Positions 22,632 to 29,720 of a DNA stretch of 29,720 nt are shown piece after piece. Numbering within the stretch: position 1 is the first letter of the stretch; each line of letters starts with the position of its first letter. Source of the DNA: JAICJR01 sp036555755 (GTDB taxonomy: Bacteria; Actinomycetota; Thermoleophilia; Solirubrobacterales; Thermoleophilaceae); the NCBI GenBank assembly GCA_036555755.1, contig DATBKS010000170.1:1-29720 (forward strand). Direction: 5' to 3'. The notes under the pieces were generated by a model, which saw only the letters and a list, made by a program, of their open reading frames with translations, was not told where the DNA came from and did not search any database. A program made the position numbers and the translations under genes.

Positions 22632-23437
22632 TTGAAGACAACTATGGGCTTGAGCCTGTCATTGCTGTGTTCGGCGATTGCTATCAGGCGGTCCTGGTGC
22701 ACCAGCCGCACGTGGGTTGGCAGTTCGCGGTTGGCAGTTGGCAGCGCTACTCCGTGTCCGGCCTTCACTGCCTCATCCTCTTCCAGCTCGCGTGCCGGTA
22801 GGAAGTCGAGGGCTTCGTTCAGGGGCACGATTCTGTCTTCGCTCGCGTCCTCGAGGCGGAAGCCGCCGATCGCCGTGCGTTCGAGCTCCTCGCAGTAGGC
22901 GTCGCCCAGCTCGGTGATGAGGCTGCGGATGTAGGTGCCGGACGAGCACTCGATCTCGAACTCGGCGCGCTCGTCGTCGTGGCTTAACAGCTCCGCTCGG
23001 TACACGGTCACCGGTCGGGCGTCCGCCTGCACGAACTCGCCGCGGCGGGCCTTCTTGTAGAGGCGTTCGCCGCCGACCTTCACGGCGGAGTAGGCGGGCG
23101 GCACCTGCTGCAGCTCGCCGGTCGGGATCTCGAGCGAGTCGGGCATCCGTCCGGTGTGCTCGAGCTGCCCGTCGCGGTCGCCGGTGTCGGACGTCCAGCC
23201 GAGCCGCGCGACCGCGCGGTAGGTCTTCGGCAGCTCCATCAGGAAGCGCTGCGCCCGCGTGGCGGCGCCCACGAGCACGAGCAGCAGACCTGTGGCGAAC
23301 GGGTCGAGCGTGCCGGCGTGACCAACCTTCACGCGCCTGCCCGCCTCCTCGGAGAGGCGTCTGCGCACCTGCGCCACAACGTCATGCGAGGTCACCCCGG
23401 CCGGCTTGGGATAGAGCAGGACGCCCGCGTCCGGCAT
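22628..23437 (-). CDS. truB: tRNA pseudouridine-55 synthase
   Basis: A 269-residue TruB. Catalytic D45 lies in GHAGTLDPFATGLL; KTYRAVARLGWTSDTGD and VPPAYSAVKVGGERLYKKAR follow, and the C-terminal PUA-like part ends in IAEHSNDRLKPIVVFK. It isomerises U55 in the T-loop of tRNAs. A four-unit heptamer repeat (22717-22744) lies inside the coding sequence and encodes LPTANRELPT in a loop of the C-terminal domain. The reading frame is kept and the catalytic domain is untouched. It starts at ATG 23437, 13 nt after the nrnA stop, and overlaps ribF by GTGA. Confidence 0.96.
   Translation of the reverse strand: MPDAGVLLYPKPAGVTSHDVVAQVRRRLSEEAGRRVKVGHAGTLDPFATGLLLVLVGAATRAQRFLMELPKTYRAVARLGWTSDTGDRDGQLEHTGRMPDSLEIPTGELQQVPPAYSAVKVGGERLYKKARRGEFVQADARPVTVYRAELLSHDDERAEFEIECSSGTYIRSLITELGDAYCEELERTAIGGFRLEDASEDRIVPLNEALDFLPARELEEDEAVKAGHGVALPTANRELPTHVRLVHQDRLIAIAEHSNDRLKPIVVFK
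22717..22744. repeat. Heptamer repeat copy inside truB
   Basis: Four units on +: TTGGCAG, TTCGCGG, TTGGCAG, TTGGCAG, the complement of the 9008 array (phase-shifted). The second unit is degenerate at the same place as the second unit of the copy at 25094 (TTCGCAG), so these two copies look related by descent. It is within coding DNA and is translated as part of TruB. Confidence 0.9.
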
Positions 23438-23450
23438 CAGATCCGCAGCG

Positions 23451-24437
23451 TTAGAGCTGCTCGCCGACCTCCACGCGGAGGCGCTCGACCAGCTCCTCCA
23501 CGGGCAGCTCGGTGGAGAAGCCCGCGGCCTGGCGATGTCCGCCGCCGCCGTGGGCGCGAGCGATGCGCGAAACGTCCACGCGGCCGTCGGTGGCGCGCAG
23601 GCTGACCTTGCGCACTCCGACGCGGTCGTCCGACAGCAGCTCGCGGATGAGCGCCGCCACGGCCGTCCCCTCGACCGCGCGGATGTGGTCCACGATGCCC
23701 TCGGAGTCGGTCTCGAGCGAGCCGGTGGACTCGTAGTCCTCGCGCGTGAGGTACGTGTAGGTGAGCGCGCCGTCGTCGAAGCGGCCGACCCGGCTCAGCG
23801 CCCGCGCCAGCAGCTCAAGGCGCCCGAACGGCAGGTCCTCGTAGAGGCGCCGGTACACCTGGTGCACGTCCACGCCCGCGTCAATCAGATCCGCGGCGAA
23901 GCGGTGCGCCTCGGCCGTCGTGTTCTCGTACATGAAGCGGCCGGTGTCGGTGACCAGTGCGACGTACAGCGCCTCGGCGATCTCGGGCGTGATCTCCACC
24001 CCGAGCTCCTTGGAGATCGTGTAGACGATCTCCGCGGTGCAGGACGCGTTCGGCACCACGAGGTTGACCGTGCCGAAGCGCGTGTTGTCGTGGTGGTGGT
24101 CGATGTTGAGGATGTGCAGGTCGTCCTGCTGGAGGAAGTCGACCGGCATCCGATCGATGTTGCCGCAGTCGAGGAAGACGATCGTGCGCTCGCTCACGTC
24201 CGCTGGCGGGTCGTTCAGCACGCCGAGGAAGTTCATGTGCCGGTACTCGGCCGGAAGGGGGAACTCGTCCGCCGCCATGAACATGAGCGCGTCCTTGCCC
24301 ATCAGGGTCAGGATCTGGTGAGTCGCGAGCAGCGAGCCGAGGGCGTCGCCGTCGGGGTTCTCGTGGGTCGTGAGCAGCAGCTTGTCCGCCTGGCGGAGCT
24401 CGCCTACTACCTGGTCAAGATCTGTGACTACTCCCAC
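23451..24437 (-). CDS. nrnA: DHH-family oligoribonuclease/pAp phosphatase NrnA
   Basis: A 328-residue DHH/DHHA1 phosphoesterase. The N-terminal metal residues are in THENPDGDALGS (H25, D29, D31); LDCGN and the DHH motif NIDHHHDN follow, then VTDTGRF. The C-terminal DHHA1 domain has the GGGGHRQAAG substrate loop. NrnA trims 2-5-nt RNAs and dephosphorylates 3'-phosphoadenosine 5'-phosphate. It starts at GTG 24437, overlapping the rbfA stop by 10 bases. The rbfA-nrnA-truB order is conserved in many Gram-positive bacteria. With PNPase and RNase J it makes three RNA-decay enzymes within this window. Confidence 0.95.
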   Translation of the reverse strand: MGVVTDLDQVVGELRQADKLLLTTHENPDGDALGSLLATHQILTLMGKDALMFMAADEFPLPAEYRHMNFLGVLNDPPADVSERTIVFLDCGNIDRMPVDFLQQDDLHILNIDHHHDNTRFGTVNLVVPNASCTAEIVYTISKELGVEITPEIAEALYVALVTDTGRFMYENTTAEAHRFAADLIDAGVDVHQVYRRLYEDLPFGRLELLARALSRVGRFDDGALTYTYLTREDYESTGSLETDSEGIVDHIRAVEGTAVAALIRELLSDDRVGVRKVSLRATDGRVDVSRIARAHGGGGHRQAAGFSTELPVEELVERLRVEVGEQL

Positions 24438-24784
24438 TCCCCCTCGCCTTCCCTGTCGTCAAGTAGCTCCGTGATCCGCATCCCGCGGTCCACCGAATCG
24501 TCGTAGTGGAACTCGAGCGTGGGTGTGTGCTTCATCCGCAGCTCCTGCGCGACCTTCGCCTGCAGGAAGCCGGCGGACGACTGCAGCCCCTTCAAGGCAT
24601 CAGCCTTTTGATCGTCCGATCCAAGCACGCTGACGTACACGCGAGCATGCCGCAAGTCTGGGCTCGTCTCCACTCCAGTCACTGTTACAAACCCGATCCG
24701 CGGGTCCTTCAAATCTTCGGTGATGTGGCCCGAGAGAACCTCGCGCACGGCCTCATTCACCCGCCGCATCCGGGACCCGGGCAT
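24428..24784 (-). CDS. rbfA: Ribosome-binding factor A
   Basis: A 118-residue KH-type RbfA with RMRRVNEAVREVLSG, LKDPRIGFVTVTGVETSPDL, ARVYVSVLG and TPTLEFHYDDSVDRGMRI, the core of the family. It helps mature the 16S rRNA 5' end of the 30S subunit. The chosen ATG (24784) is one base after the DUF503 stop and gives the normal N-terminus; the open frame continues to 24841 within the previous gene. The C-terminus is acidic (DDREGEGEWE). Confidence 0.95.
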   Translation of the reverse strand: MPGSRMRRVNEAVREVLSGHITEDLKDPRIGFVTVTGVETSPDLRHARVYVSVLGSDDQKADALKGLQSSAGFLQAKVAQELRMKHTPTLEFHYDDSVDRGMRITELLDDREGEGEWE

Positions 24785-24785
24785 C

Positions 24786-25091
24786 CTAGTACCTAAGGAT
24801 TTCGTCGGCGGAGATGATGCCCCTCTCCACGCGCACCCCATCGGGGAACTGCGATTCGACGTAGCGGGTGAGATTGTCGGCCGCCTCCTCGACGCTGTGA
24901 ACGTCGCGCCCGGCGAGCGCGGCGGACAGCGTCGAGCGCTGCCAGAGGTCCTGGTGGTCCGTCTCCGCCACGCTCGCTCCGAAGCGCTGCCGCAGGTGAG
25001 CCTTCAACGACTGCAGCTCCTTACGTTTGGACTTGAGGCTGCCGGCTTCTGGGAAGTGCAAGTGGATTTCGAGGAGGCAGATGAAGGACAT
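24786..25091 (-). CDS. DUF503 (YlxP-like) protein
   Basis: A 101-residue DUF503 protein: MSFICLLEIHLHFPEAGSLK, KRKELQSLKAHLRQRF, VAETDHQDLWQRSTLSAA and a C-terminal SADEILRY. YlxP-type proteins are encoded between infB and rbfA in many bacteria, and a role in ribosome biogenesis has been proposed. Here it holds exactly that place. The start codon is unusual in context: the 75 bases between the infB stop and this ATG are almost entirely heptamer repeat, so there is no Shine-Dalgarno and the ATG sits at the foot of a potential hairpin. Confidence 0.93.
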   Translation of the reverse strand: MSFICLLEIHLHFPEAGSLKSKRKELQSLKAHLRQRFGASVAETDHQDLWQRSTLSAALAGRDVHSVEEAADNLTRYVESQFPDGVRVERGIISADEILRY

Positions 25092-25092
25092 G

Positions 25093-25162
25093 GTTGGCAG
25101 TTCGCAGTTGGCAGTTGGCGCCTGGGCTCGGACCTGCCTACTGCCTACTGCCTACTGCCAAC
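25093..25162 (-). repeat. Inverted pair of heptamer arrays forming a long hairpin between infB and DUF503
   Basis: Arm 1 (25093-25119) has units TTGGCAG, TTCGCAG, TTGGCAG, TTGGC. Arm 2 (25136-25162) has CTGCCTA-type units ending in CTGCCAA, in the opposite orientation. In the minus-strand transcript the two 27-base arms can pair at 23 positions around a 16-base loop. The hairpin sits between the infB stop (25167) and the DUF503 ATG (25091). It lacks a U-run. It could be a processing site, an mRNA stability element or a translational block; none is shown by sequence alone. Confidence 0.85.
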
Positions 25163-25166
25163 TCGT

Positions 25167-27458
25167 CTAAAGCTCCCGTTCGACTTGCCGCGTCTCATAG
25201 ACCTCAATGACGTCTTCCTCTTTCACATCCGCGTAGTTCTCGAGCACGATTCCGCATTCGAAACCGGCCTCGACCTCGCGGGCGTCGTCCTGGAAGCGGC
25301 GCAGGGACGCGATGCGGCCGTCGTAGATGATGGTGCCGCCGCGCACGAGCCGGGCGCTTGCGCCGCGGCGAATCGTGCCCTCGCGGACGAAGGAGCCGGC
25401 GATCGTGCCGACGCGCGATGCCTTGAAGGTCGCGCGCACCTCGGCGACGCCGATCGTCGACTCGACCTCCTCCGGCTCGAGCAGACCCTCCATCGCGGCC
25501 CGCAGTTCCTCGACCACGCGGTAGATCACCGAGTAGTTGCGGATCTCGACGCCCTCGCGCGCGGCGATCTGGCGCGCGTCCTGGACGGGACGCACGTTGA
25601 AGCCGATCACGATCGCGTCTGAGGCCGAGGCGAGCATGACGTCGGACTCGTTGATGCCGCCCACGCCGTCGTGGATCACGTTGACCGCGACCTGGTCGTG
25701 CGGCAGCTTGGCGATCTCGTCCTCGAGCGCCTCGAGCGAGCCGGCGACGTCCGCCTTCAGCACGAGGTTGAGCTCCTTGATGCCCTCCTGCGCGCGAGCG
25801 AAGACGTCCTCGAGTGACACGCGCACGCCCTGGCGGCGCGCGAGCGCCTCGGTCTTCAGCCGGTTCGCGCGCTCGCCCGCGAGCTGGCGGGCGCGGCGGT
25901 CGTTCTCCACCACGCGGAAGTGCTCGCCGGCCTCGGGCACGCCATCGAAGCCGAGGATCTCGACGGGGTCGCCGGGGCGGGCCTGCTTCATGCGCTCGCC
26001 GCGGTAGTCGTTCATCGCGCGGACGCGCGCCCAGTGGGCGCCGGCCACGAGGGCGTCGCCGACCTTGAGCGTGCCTCGTTGCACGAGCAGCGTGACCACC
26101 GGGCCGCGGCCCGGATCGAGCTTCGACTCGATCACGCTGCCCGACGCTTCGGCGGTCGGGTTGGCCTTGAGCTCCTCGAGCTCGGCGATCGTGACCACGG
26201 TCTCGAGCAGGTCCTCGAGCCCGACCTTGGTCTTGGCGGAGACGTCGACGAACTCGGTGTCGCCGCCCCAGTCGGCGGGCGTCAGCGCGAGCTGCGCGAG
26301 CTCGCCGCGGACACGGTTCGGGTCCGCGCCCTCCTTGTCGATCTTGTTGACGGCGATCATCGTCGGCACGTCGGCAGCCTTGGCGTGGTCGATCGCCTCC
26401 TCGGTCTGAGGCATCACGCCGTCGTCCGCGGCCACGACGATCACGGCGATGTCGGTGACCTTGGCGCCGCGCGCGCGCATGGCGGTGAACGCCTGGTGGC
26501 CCGGCGTGTCGAGGAAGGTGATGGTCTTGCCGTTGTGGCGCACCTGGTAGGCGCCGATGTGCTGTGTGATGCCGCCGGCCTCACCGCCGACCACGTCGGC
26601 CTGGCGGATGGCATCGAGCAGCGAAGTCTTGCCGTGGTCGACGTGGCCCATGATCGTCACGACCGGCGGGCGCTCGACGAGCGTCTCGTCCTCGTCCTCG
26701 TATTCGGGCTCCTCGGCCACCTCGTCGGCGGCGTGGATCATCTCGACCTTCTTGTCGAACTCCTCGGCCAGCACGCCGATCGCCTCGTCGGAGAGGGTCT
26801 GCGTGAGCGTGGCCATCTCGCCGAGCTCCATCAGCTTCTTGATCACCTCGGGTGCGCCGAGGCCGAGCGACTCCGCGACCTCCTTGACCGTCGCGCCGGA
26901 GTTGATCGTCGTTGCGGGCTCCTCCTGCTGCGGCTCTGGCTGTGCGGTGAGATCGGGCTCGACCCACGGGGTGCGACGGCGGCGGCCGCGGCCGCGCCGC
27001 GGCGGTGACTGCTGAGCGGGCGGCGGACCCTGCGGACGACGCGAGGCCTGCGAGTCGATCACGACGCGTCGGCGGCGGCCTCCTGCGCCTCCACCCTGCT
27101 CGGGACGGCGCTGCGGGCGCTGCGGGCGCTGGCCGCCGTCGCCCTGACCGCCGTCGGACTGACCCTCCTGGGCCTGCTCCGGCTCGGCCTGCGCGGCGGG
27201 CTTGGGCGCGTCCTTCTTGGCCTTCGGCGCGGGCTTCTCCTTGGCGCTCGCACCGTCGCCGCCCGCGCCTGCCTTCTTCGGCTTCTCCGCCTTGGGCGCG
27301 GACTCGGCGCCGTTCGAGAACGCGCGCTCGATGTCGTTCTCGTCGACGCTTGACGCGGCGGCCTTGACGTCAAGGCCGGCCTTTTGGAGCACGGCAAGGA
27401 CGTCCTTGCTGGACATCCCGCGTTCCTTGGCTATCTCATGAACTCGCTTCTTGGCCAT
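25167..27458 (-). CDS. infB: Translation initiation factor IF-2
   Basis: A 763-residue IF-2. An N-terminal IF2_N domain (about 3-48, KRVHEIAKERGMSSKDVL) is followed by a low-complexity Lys/Ala/Pro, then Gln/Arg/Gly-rich linker (about 55-175) and a second IF2_N-like domain (about 190-240). The GTPase has G1 GHVDHGKTS, G2 GGITQHIGAYQV, G3 DTPGH, G4 NKID and a SAKTKVG G5. C-terminal beta barrels include the domain that recognises fMet-tRNA (EVRATFKASRVGTIAGSFV). It directs initiator tRNA to the 30S subunit. Its ATG lies inside the 3' end of ylxR (23-base overlap). Confidence 0.97.
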   Translation of the reverse strand: MAKKRVHEIAKERGMSSKDVLAVLQKAGLDVKAAASSVDENDIERAFSNGAESAPKAEKPKKAGAGGDGASAKEKPAPKAKKDAPKPAAQAEPEQAQEGQSDGGQGDGGQRPQRPQRRPEQGGGAGGRRRRVVIDSQASRRPQGPPPAQQSPPRRGRGRRRRTPWVEPDLTAQPEPQQEEPATTINSGATVKEVAESLGLGAPEVIKKLMELGEMATLTQTLSDEAIGVLAEEFDKKVEMIHAADEVAEEPEYEDEDETLVERPPVVTIMGHVDHGKTSLLDAIRQADVVGGEAGGITQHIGAYQVRHNGKTITFLDTPGHQAFTAMRARGAKVTDIAVIVVAADDGVMPQTEEAIDHAKAADVPTMIAVNKIDKEGADPNRVRGELAQLALTPADWGGDTEFVDVSAKTKVGLEDLLETVVTIAELEELKANPTAEASGSVIESKLDPGRGPVVTLLVQRGTLKVGDALVAGAHWARVRAMNDYRGERMKQARPGDPVEILGFDGVPEAGEHFRVVENDRRARQLAGERANRLKTEALARRQGVRVSLEDVFARAQEGIKELNLVLKADVAGSLEALEDEIAKLPHDQVAVNVIHDGVGGINESDVMLASASDAIVIGFNVRPVQDARQIAAREGVEIRNYSVIYRVVEELRAAMEGLLEPEEVESTIGVAEVRATFKASRVGTIAGSFVREGTIRRGASARLVRGGTIIYDGRIASLRRFQDDAREVEAGFECGIVLENYADVKEEDVIEVYETRQVEREL

Positions 27459-27675
27459 TCTCGATGAAGTCTAGGGTCTTGTCCGGTATGCCGACCTGGG
27501 CTCTGAGGGCCCTCTGGAAGCCGCCTCGCTCGATCGCCTTGCGGCCACATTCGCCGCGCCGACAGAGGTAGGCGCCCCTTCCCGGTCGTGTTGTTCCCAG
27601 ATCGGGCTCAAGTCCGGCAGGCCCGATCACGAAGCGCAGAAGATCGCCCTTCGGGCGCGTGGAGCCGCAGCCCAC
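27436..27675 (-). CDS. ylxR: YlxR (DUF448) RNA-binding protein, start codon unusual
   Basis: A 79-residue YlxR. GCGSTRPKGDLLRFV, PDLGTTRPGRGAYLC and GECGRKAIERGGFQRAL match the family, which lies between nusA and infB and is thought to bind nucleic acid or nucleoid RNA. The only usable start is GTG 27675, which has AGAGGA five bases before it. Yet the codons just upstream in the same frame read DPQRTC, so the family's RTCVGC motif is encoded whole while the first Cys lies before the GTG. No ATG, GTG, TTG or CTG lies further upstream before a stop. Either the first Cys has been lost from the protein or initiation is non-canonical. Confidence 0.88.
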   Translation of the reverse strand: MGCGSTRPKGDLLRFVIGPAGLEPDLGTTRPGRGAYLCRRGECGRKAIERGGFQRALRAQVGIPDKTLDFIENGQEASS

Positions 27676-27698
27676 GCAAGTCCTCTGCGGGTCCGAGC

Positions 27699-29195
<1,497 letters not shown>

Positions 29196-29199
29196 GCGC

Positions 29200-29616
29200 T
29201 CAGCCCTCCACAAGGTTGCTTCTGTTGATGTCCGAGTACGGGATCGACACGACACCCGTGTCGGCAGCCACCGTGATCTCGCTGTCATTCGCCCCGACCA
29301 GCTCGCCGGTGAACGTCCGGCGCCCGCCGTGGTCCTCGCTCGTGCGCACGCGCGCGCGGCGTCCCACGTACTTGCGGTAGTGCTGCGGCTTGGTGAGCGG
29401 CCGCTCCGGTCCGGGGGACGAAACCTCGAGCGCGTGGTCGACGAGCAACTCGCGCAGGTGGTCCGTCACACGCTCGCAAAGTGCGAGGTCGACCCCGTTC
29501 GGATGGTCGATGTACAGCCGTACCTTGCCGCCGGAGATCTGCTCCACAAGCAGCACTTCGACATCGGGCTCGACGCTTGCGAGCCGCTCCTCGATGCTCT
29601 GCTGAGTAGCTTCCAA
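29200..29616 (-). CDS. rimP: Ribosome maturation factor RimP
   Basis: A 138-residue RimP. The N-terminal alpha/beta domain has VEVLLVEQISGGKVRLYIDH and the family signature VSSPGPERPLTKPQHYRKYVG, with the C-terminal SH3-like barrel in GRRARVRT to INRSNLVEG. It assists 30S assembly. The start is TTG 29616, with GGAGGGAG about eight bases upstream. The stop is four bases before the nusA ATG. It is the first gene of the long minus-strand operon and has its own short, structured leader. Confidence 0.95.
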   Translation of the reverse strand: MEATQQSIEERLASVEPDVEVLLVEQISGGKVRLYIDHPNGVDLALCERVTDHLRELLVDHALEVSSPGPERPLTKPQHYRKYVGRRARVRTSEDHGGRRTFTGELVGANDSEITVAADTGVVSIPYSDINRSNLVEG

Positions 29617-29633
29617 CGATCTCCCTCCGGGCG

Positions 29634-29661
29634 AAAAAAAGGTGGGCCTCTGAAGCCCACC
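29634..29661 (-). terminator. Intrinsic terminator/attenuator in the rimP leader
   Basis: On the minus strand a perfect 7-bp stem (GGTGGGC/GCCCACC, loop TTCAGAG) is followed at once by seven T residues (29640-29634). This is a textbook Rho-independent terminator. It ends 18 bases before the rimP TTG, and just before its Shine-Dalgarno. With a -10 box upstream at 29705-29710 it lies inside the rimP leader rather than after another gene, so it is probably an attenuator. It could still also end a transcript from beyond the window. Confidence 0.8.
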
Positions 29662-29666
29662 CCAGG

Positions 29667-29683
29667 TGCGGCCCGAGGCCGCA
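29667..29683 (-). promoter_or_regulatory. Upstream hairpin in the rimP leader
   Basis: TGCGGCC-TCG-GGCCGCA on the minus strand is a perfect 7-bp stem with a 3-base loop, five bases before the terminator stem. It is well placed to be a pause hairpin or part of an antiterminator switch. I see no long alternative pairing with the terminator arms, so a simple two-state switch is not obvious from sequence alone. Confidence 0.6.
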
Positions 29684-29704
29684 GATGAAGTTCCAACGAA
29701 ATCG

Positions 29705-29710
29705 AGTATA
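29705..29710 (-). promoter_or_regulatory. Putative -10 element TATACT of the rimP-nusA-infB operon
   Basis: TATACT on the minus strand differs from TATAAT at one base. It would start transcription near 29698, giving a leader of about 80 nt that contains both hairpins. The -35 would fall beyond the window edge and cannot be checked. Confidence 0.5.
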
Positions 29711-29720
29711 GCCCCGCAAA

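Noticed and set aside
26935..27290. Low-complexity G/Q/R- and A/P/K-rich region of infB as a possible repeat element or insertion
   Set aside because: Actinobacterial IF-2 proteins routinely carry such a disordered linker between the N-terminal and GTPase domains; the units are irregular.
29466..29696. Leader peptide from the TTG at 29696 (MELHLRPRA...) controlling the rimP attenuator
   Set aside because: The frame runs right through the terminator and far into rimP, has no Shine-Dalgarno and no run of regulatory codons.

Overview
This window looks like chromosomal DNA from a high-GC actinobacterium, most likely of the class Thermoleophilia (Solirubrobacterales-like). The evidence is the strong G/C bias at third codon positions, frequent GTG/TTG starts, and a conserved actinobacterial gene order. 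A solitary AbiEi-DUF559 gene, a type I associate with that class, also fits. The class assignment is inference; no rRNA gene is present. Coding density is very high: no stretch over 300 bases lacks a gene, and no tRNA, rRNA, CRISPR array or insertion sequence was seen.

Layout. (1) 1-528: the 3' end of a membrane glycosyltransferase on +, converging on (2) a minus-strand block 6812->515: ftsK, a rodZ-like gene, cinA, thpR and a lone pilT. (3) 6912-9004: a response regulator and sensor kinase on +, divergent from ftsK. (4) 11574->9056: dapA and RNase J on minus. (5) 11680-13802: a DUF3052-like protein, a lipoprotein and a short-chain dehydrogenase on +. (6) 14667->13777: the AbiEi/DUF559 protein, preceded on minus by pnp, an M16 peptidase and dapB (18927->14707). 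(7) 19028-20512: two divergent secreted proteins of unknown function. (8) 29616->20509: the translation/RNA operon rimP, nusA, ylxR, infB, a DUF503 gene, rbfA, nrnA, truB, ribF and rpsO, then a peroxiredoxin and a DsbA-like thioredoxin-fold protein.

How it fits together. Regions 2, 4, 6 and 8 are pieces of one familiar actinobacterial arrangement (rimP-nusA-infB-rbfA-nrnA-truB-ribF-rpsO-pnp-M16-dapB-dapA-rnj-ftsK-cinA). Regions 3, 5, 7, the redox pair and the AbiEi gene interrupt it. The core genes cover ribosome maturation and initiation, RNA turnover (PNPase, RNase J, NrnA), lysine/peptidoglycan precursor synthesis (DapA, DapB) and chromosome segregation. Translational coupling is pervasive: NTGA stop/start overlaps occur with all four start codons (ATG, GTG, TTG and apparently CTG).

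Most unusual signals: (a) a heptanucleotide tandem repeat family (GCCAACT and its complement) at three loci, one inside the truB coding sequence and one forming a long hairpin against the DUF503 start codon; (b) a compact rimP leader with a -10 box, a hairpin and an intrinsic terminator just before the start codon, which looks like an attenuator; (c) a 39-bp near-perfect inverted repeat with the AbiEi/DUF559 start codon in its loop; (d) a Cys/His finger and acidic tail at the NusA C-terminus; (e) two genes whose conserved N-termini require a CTG start.
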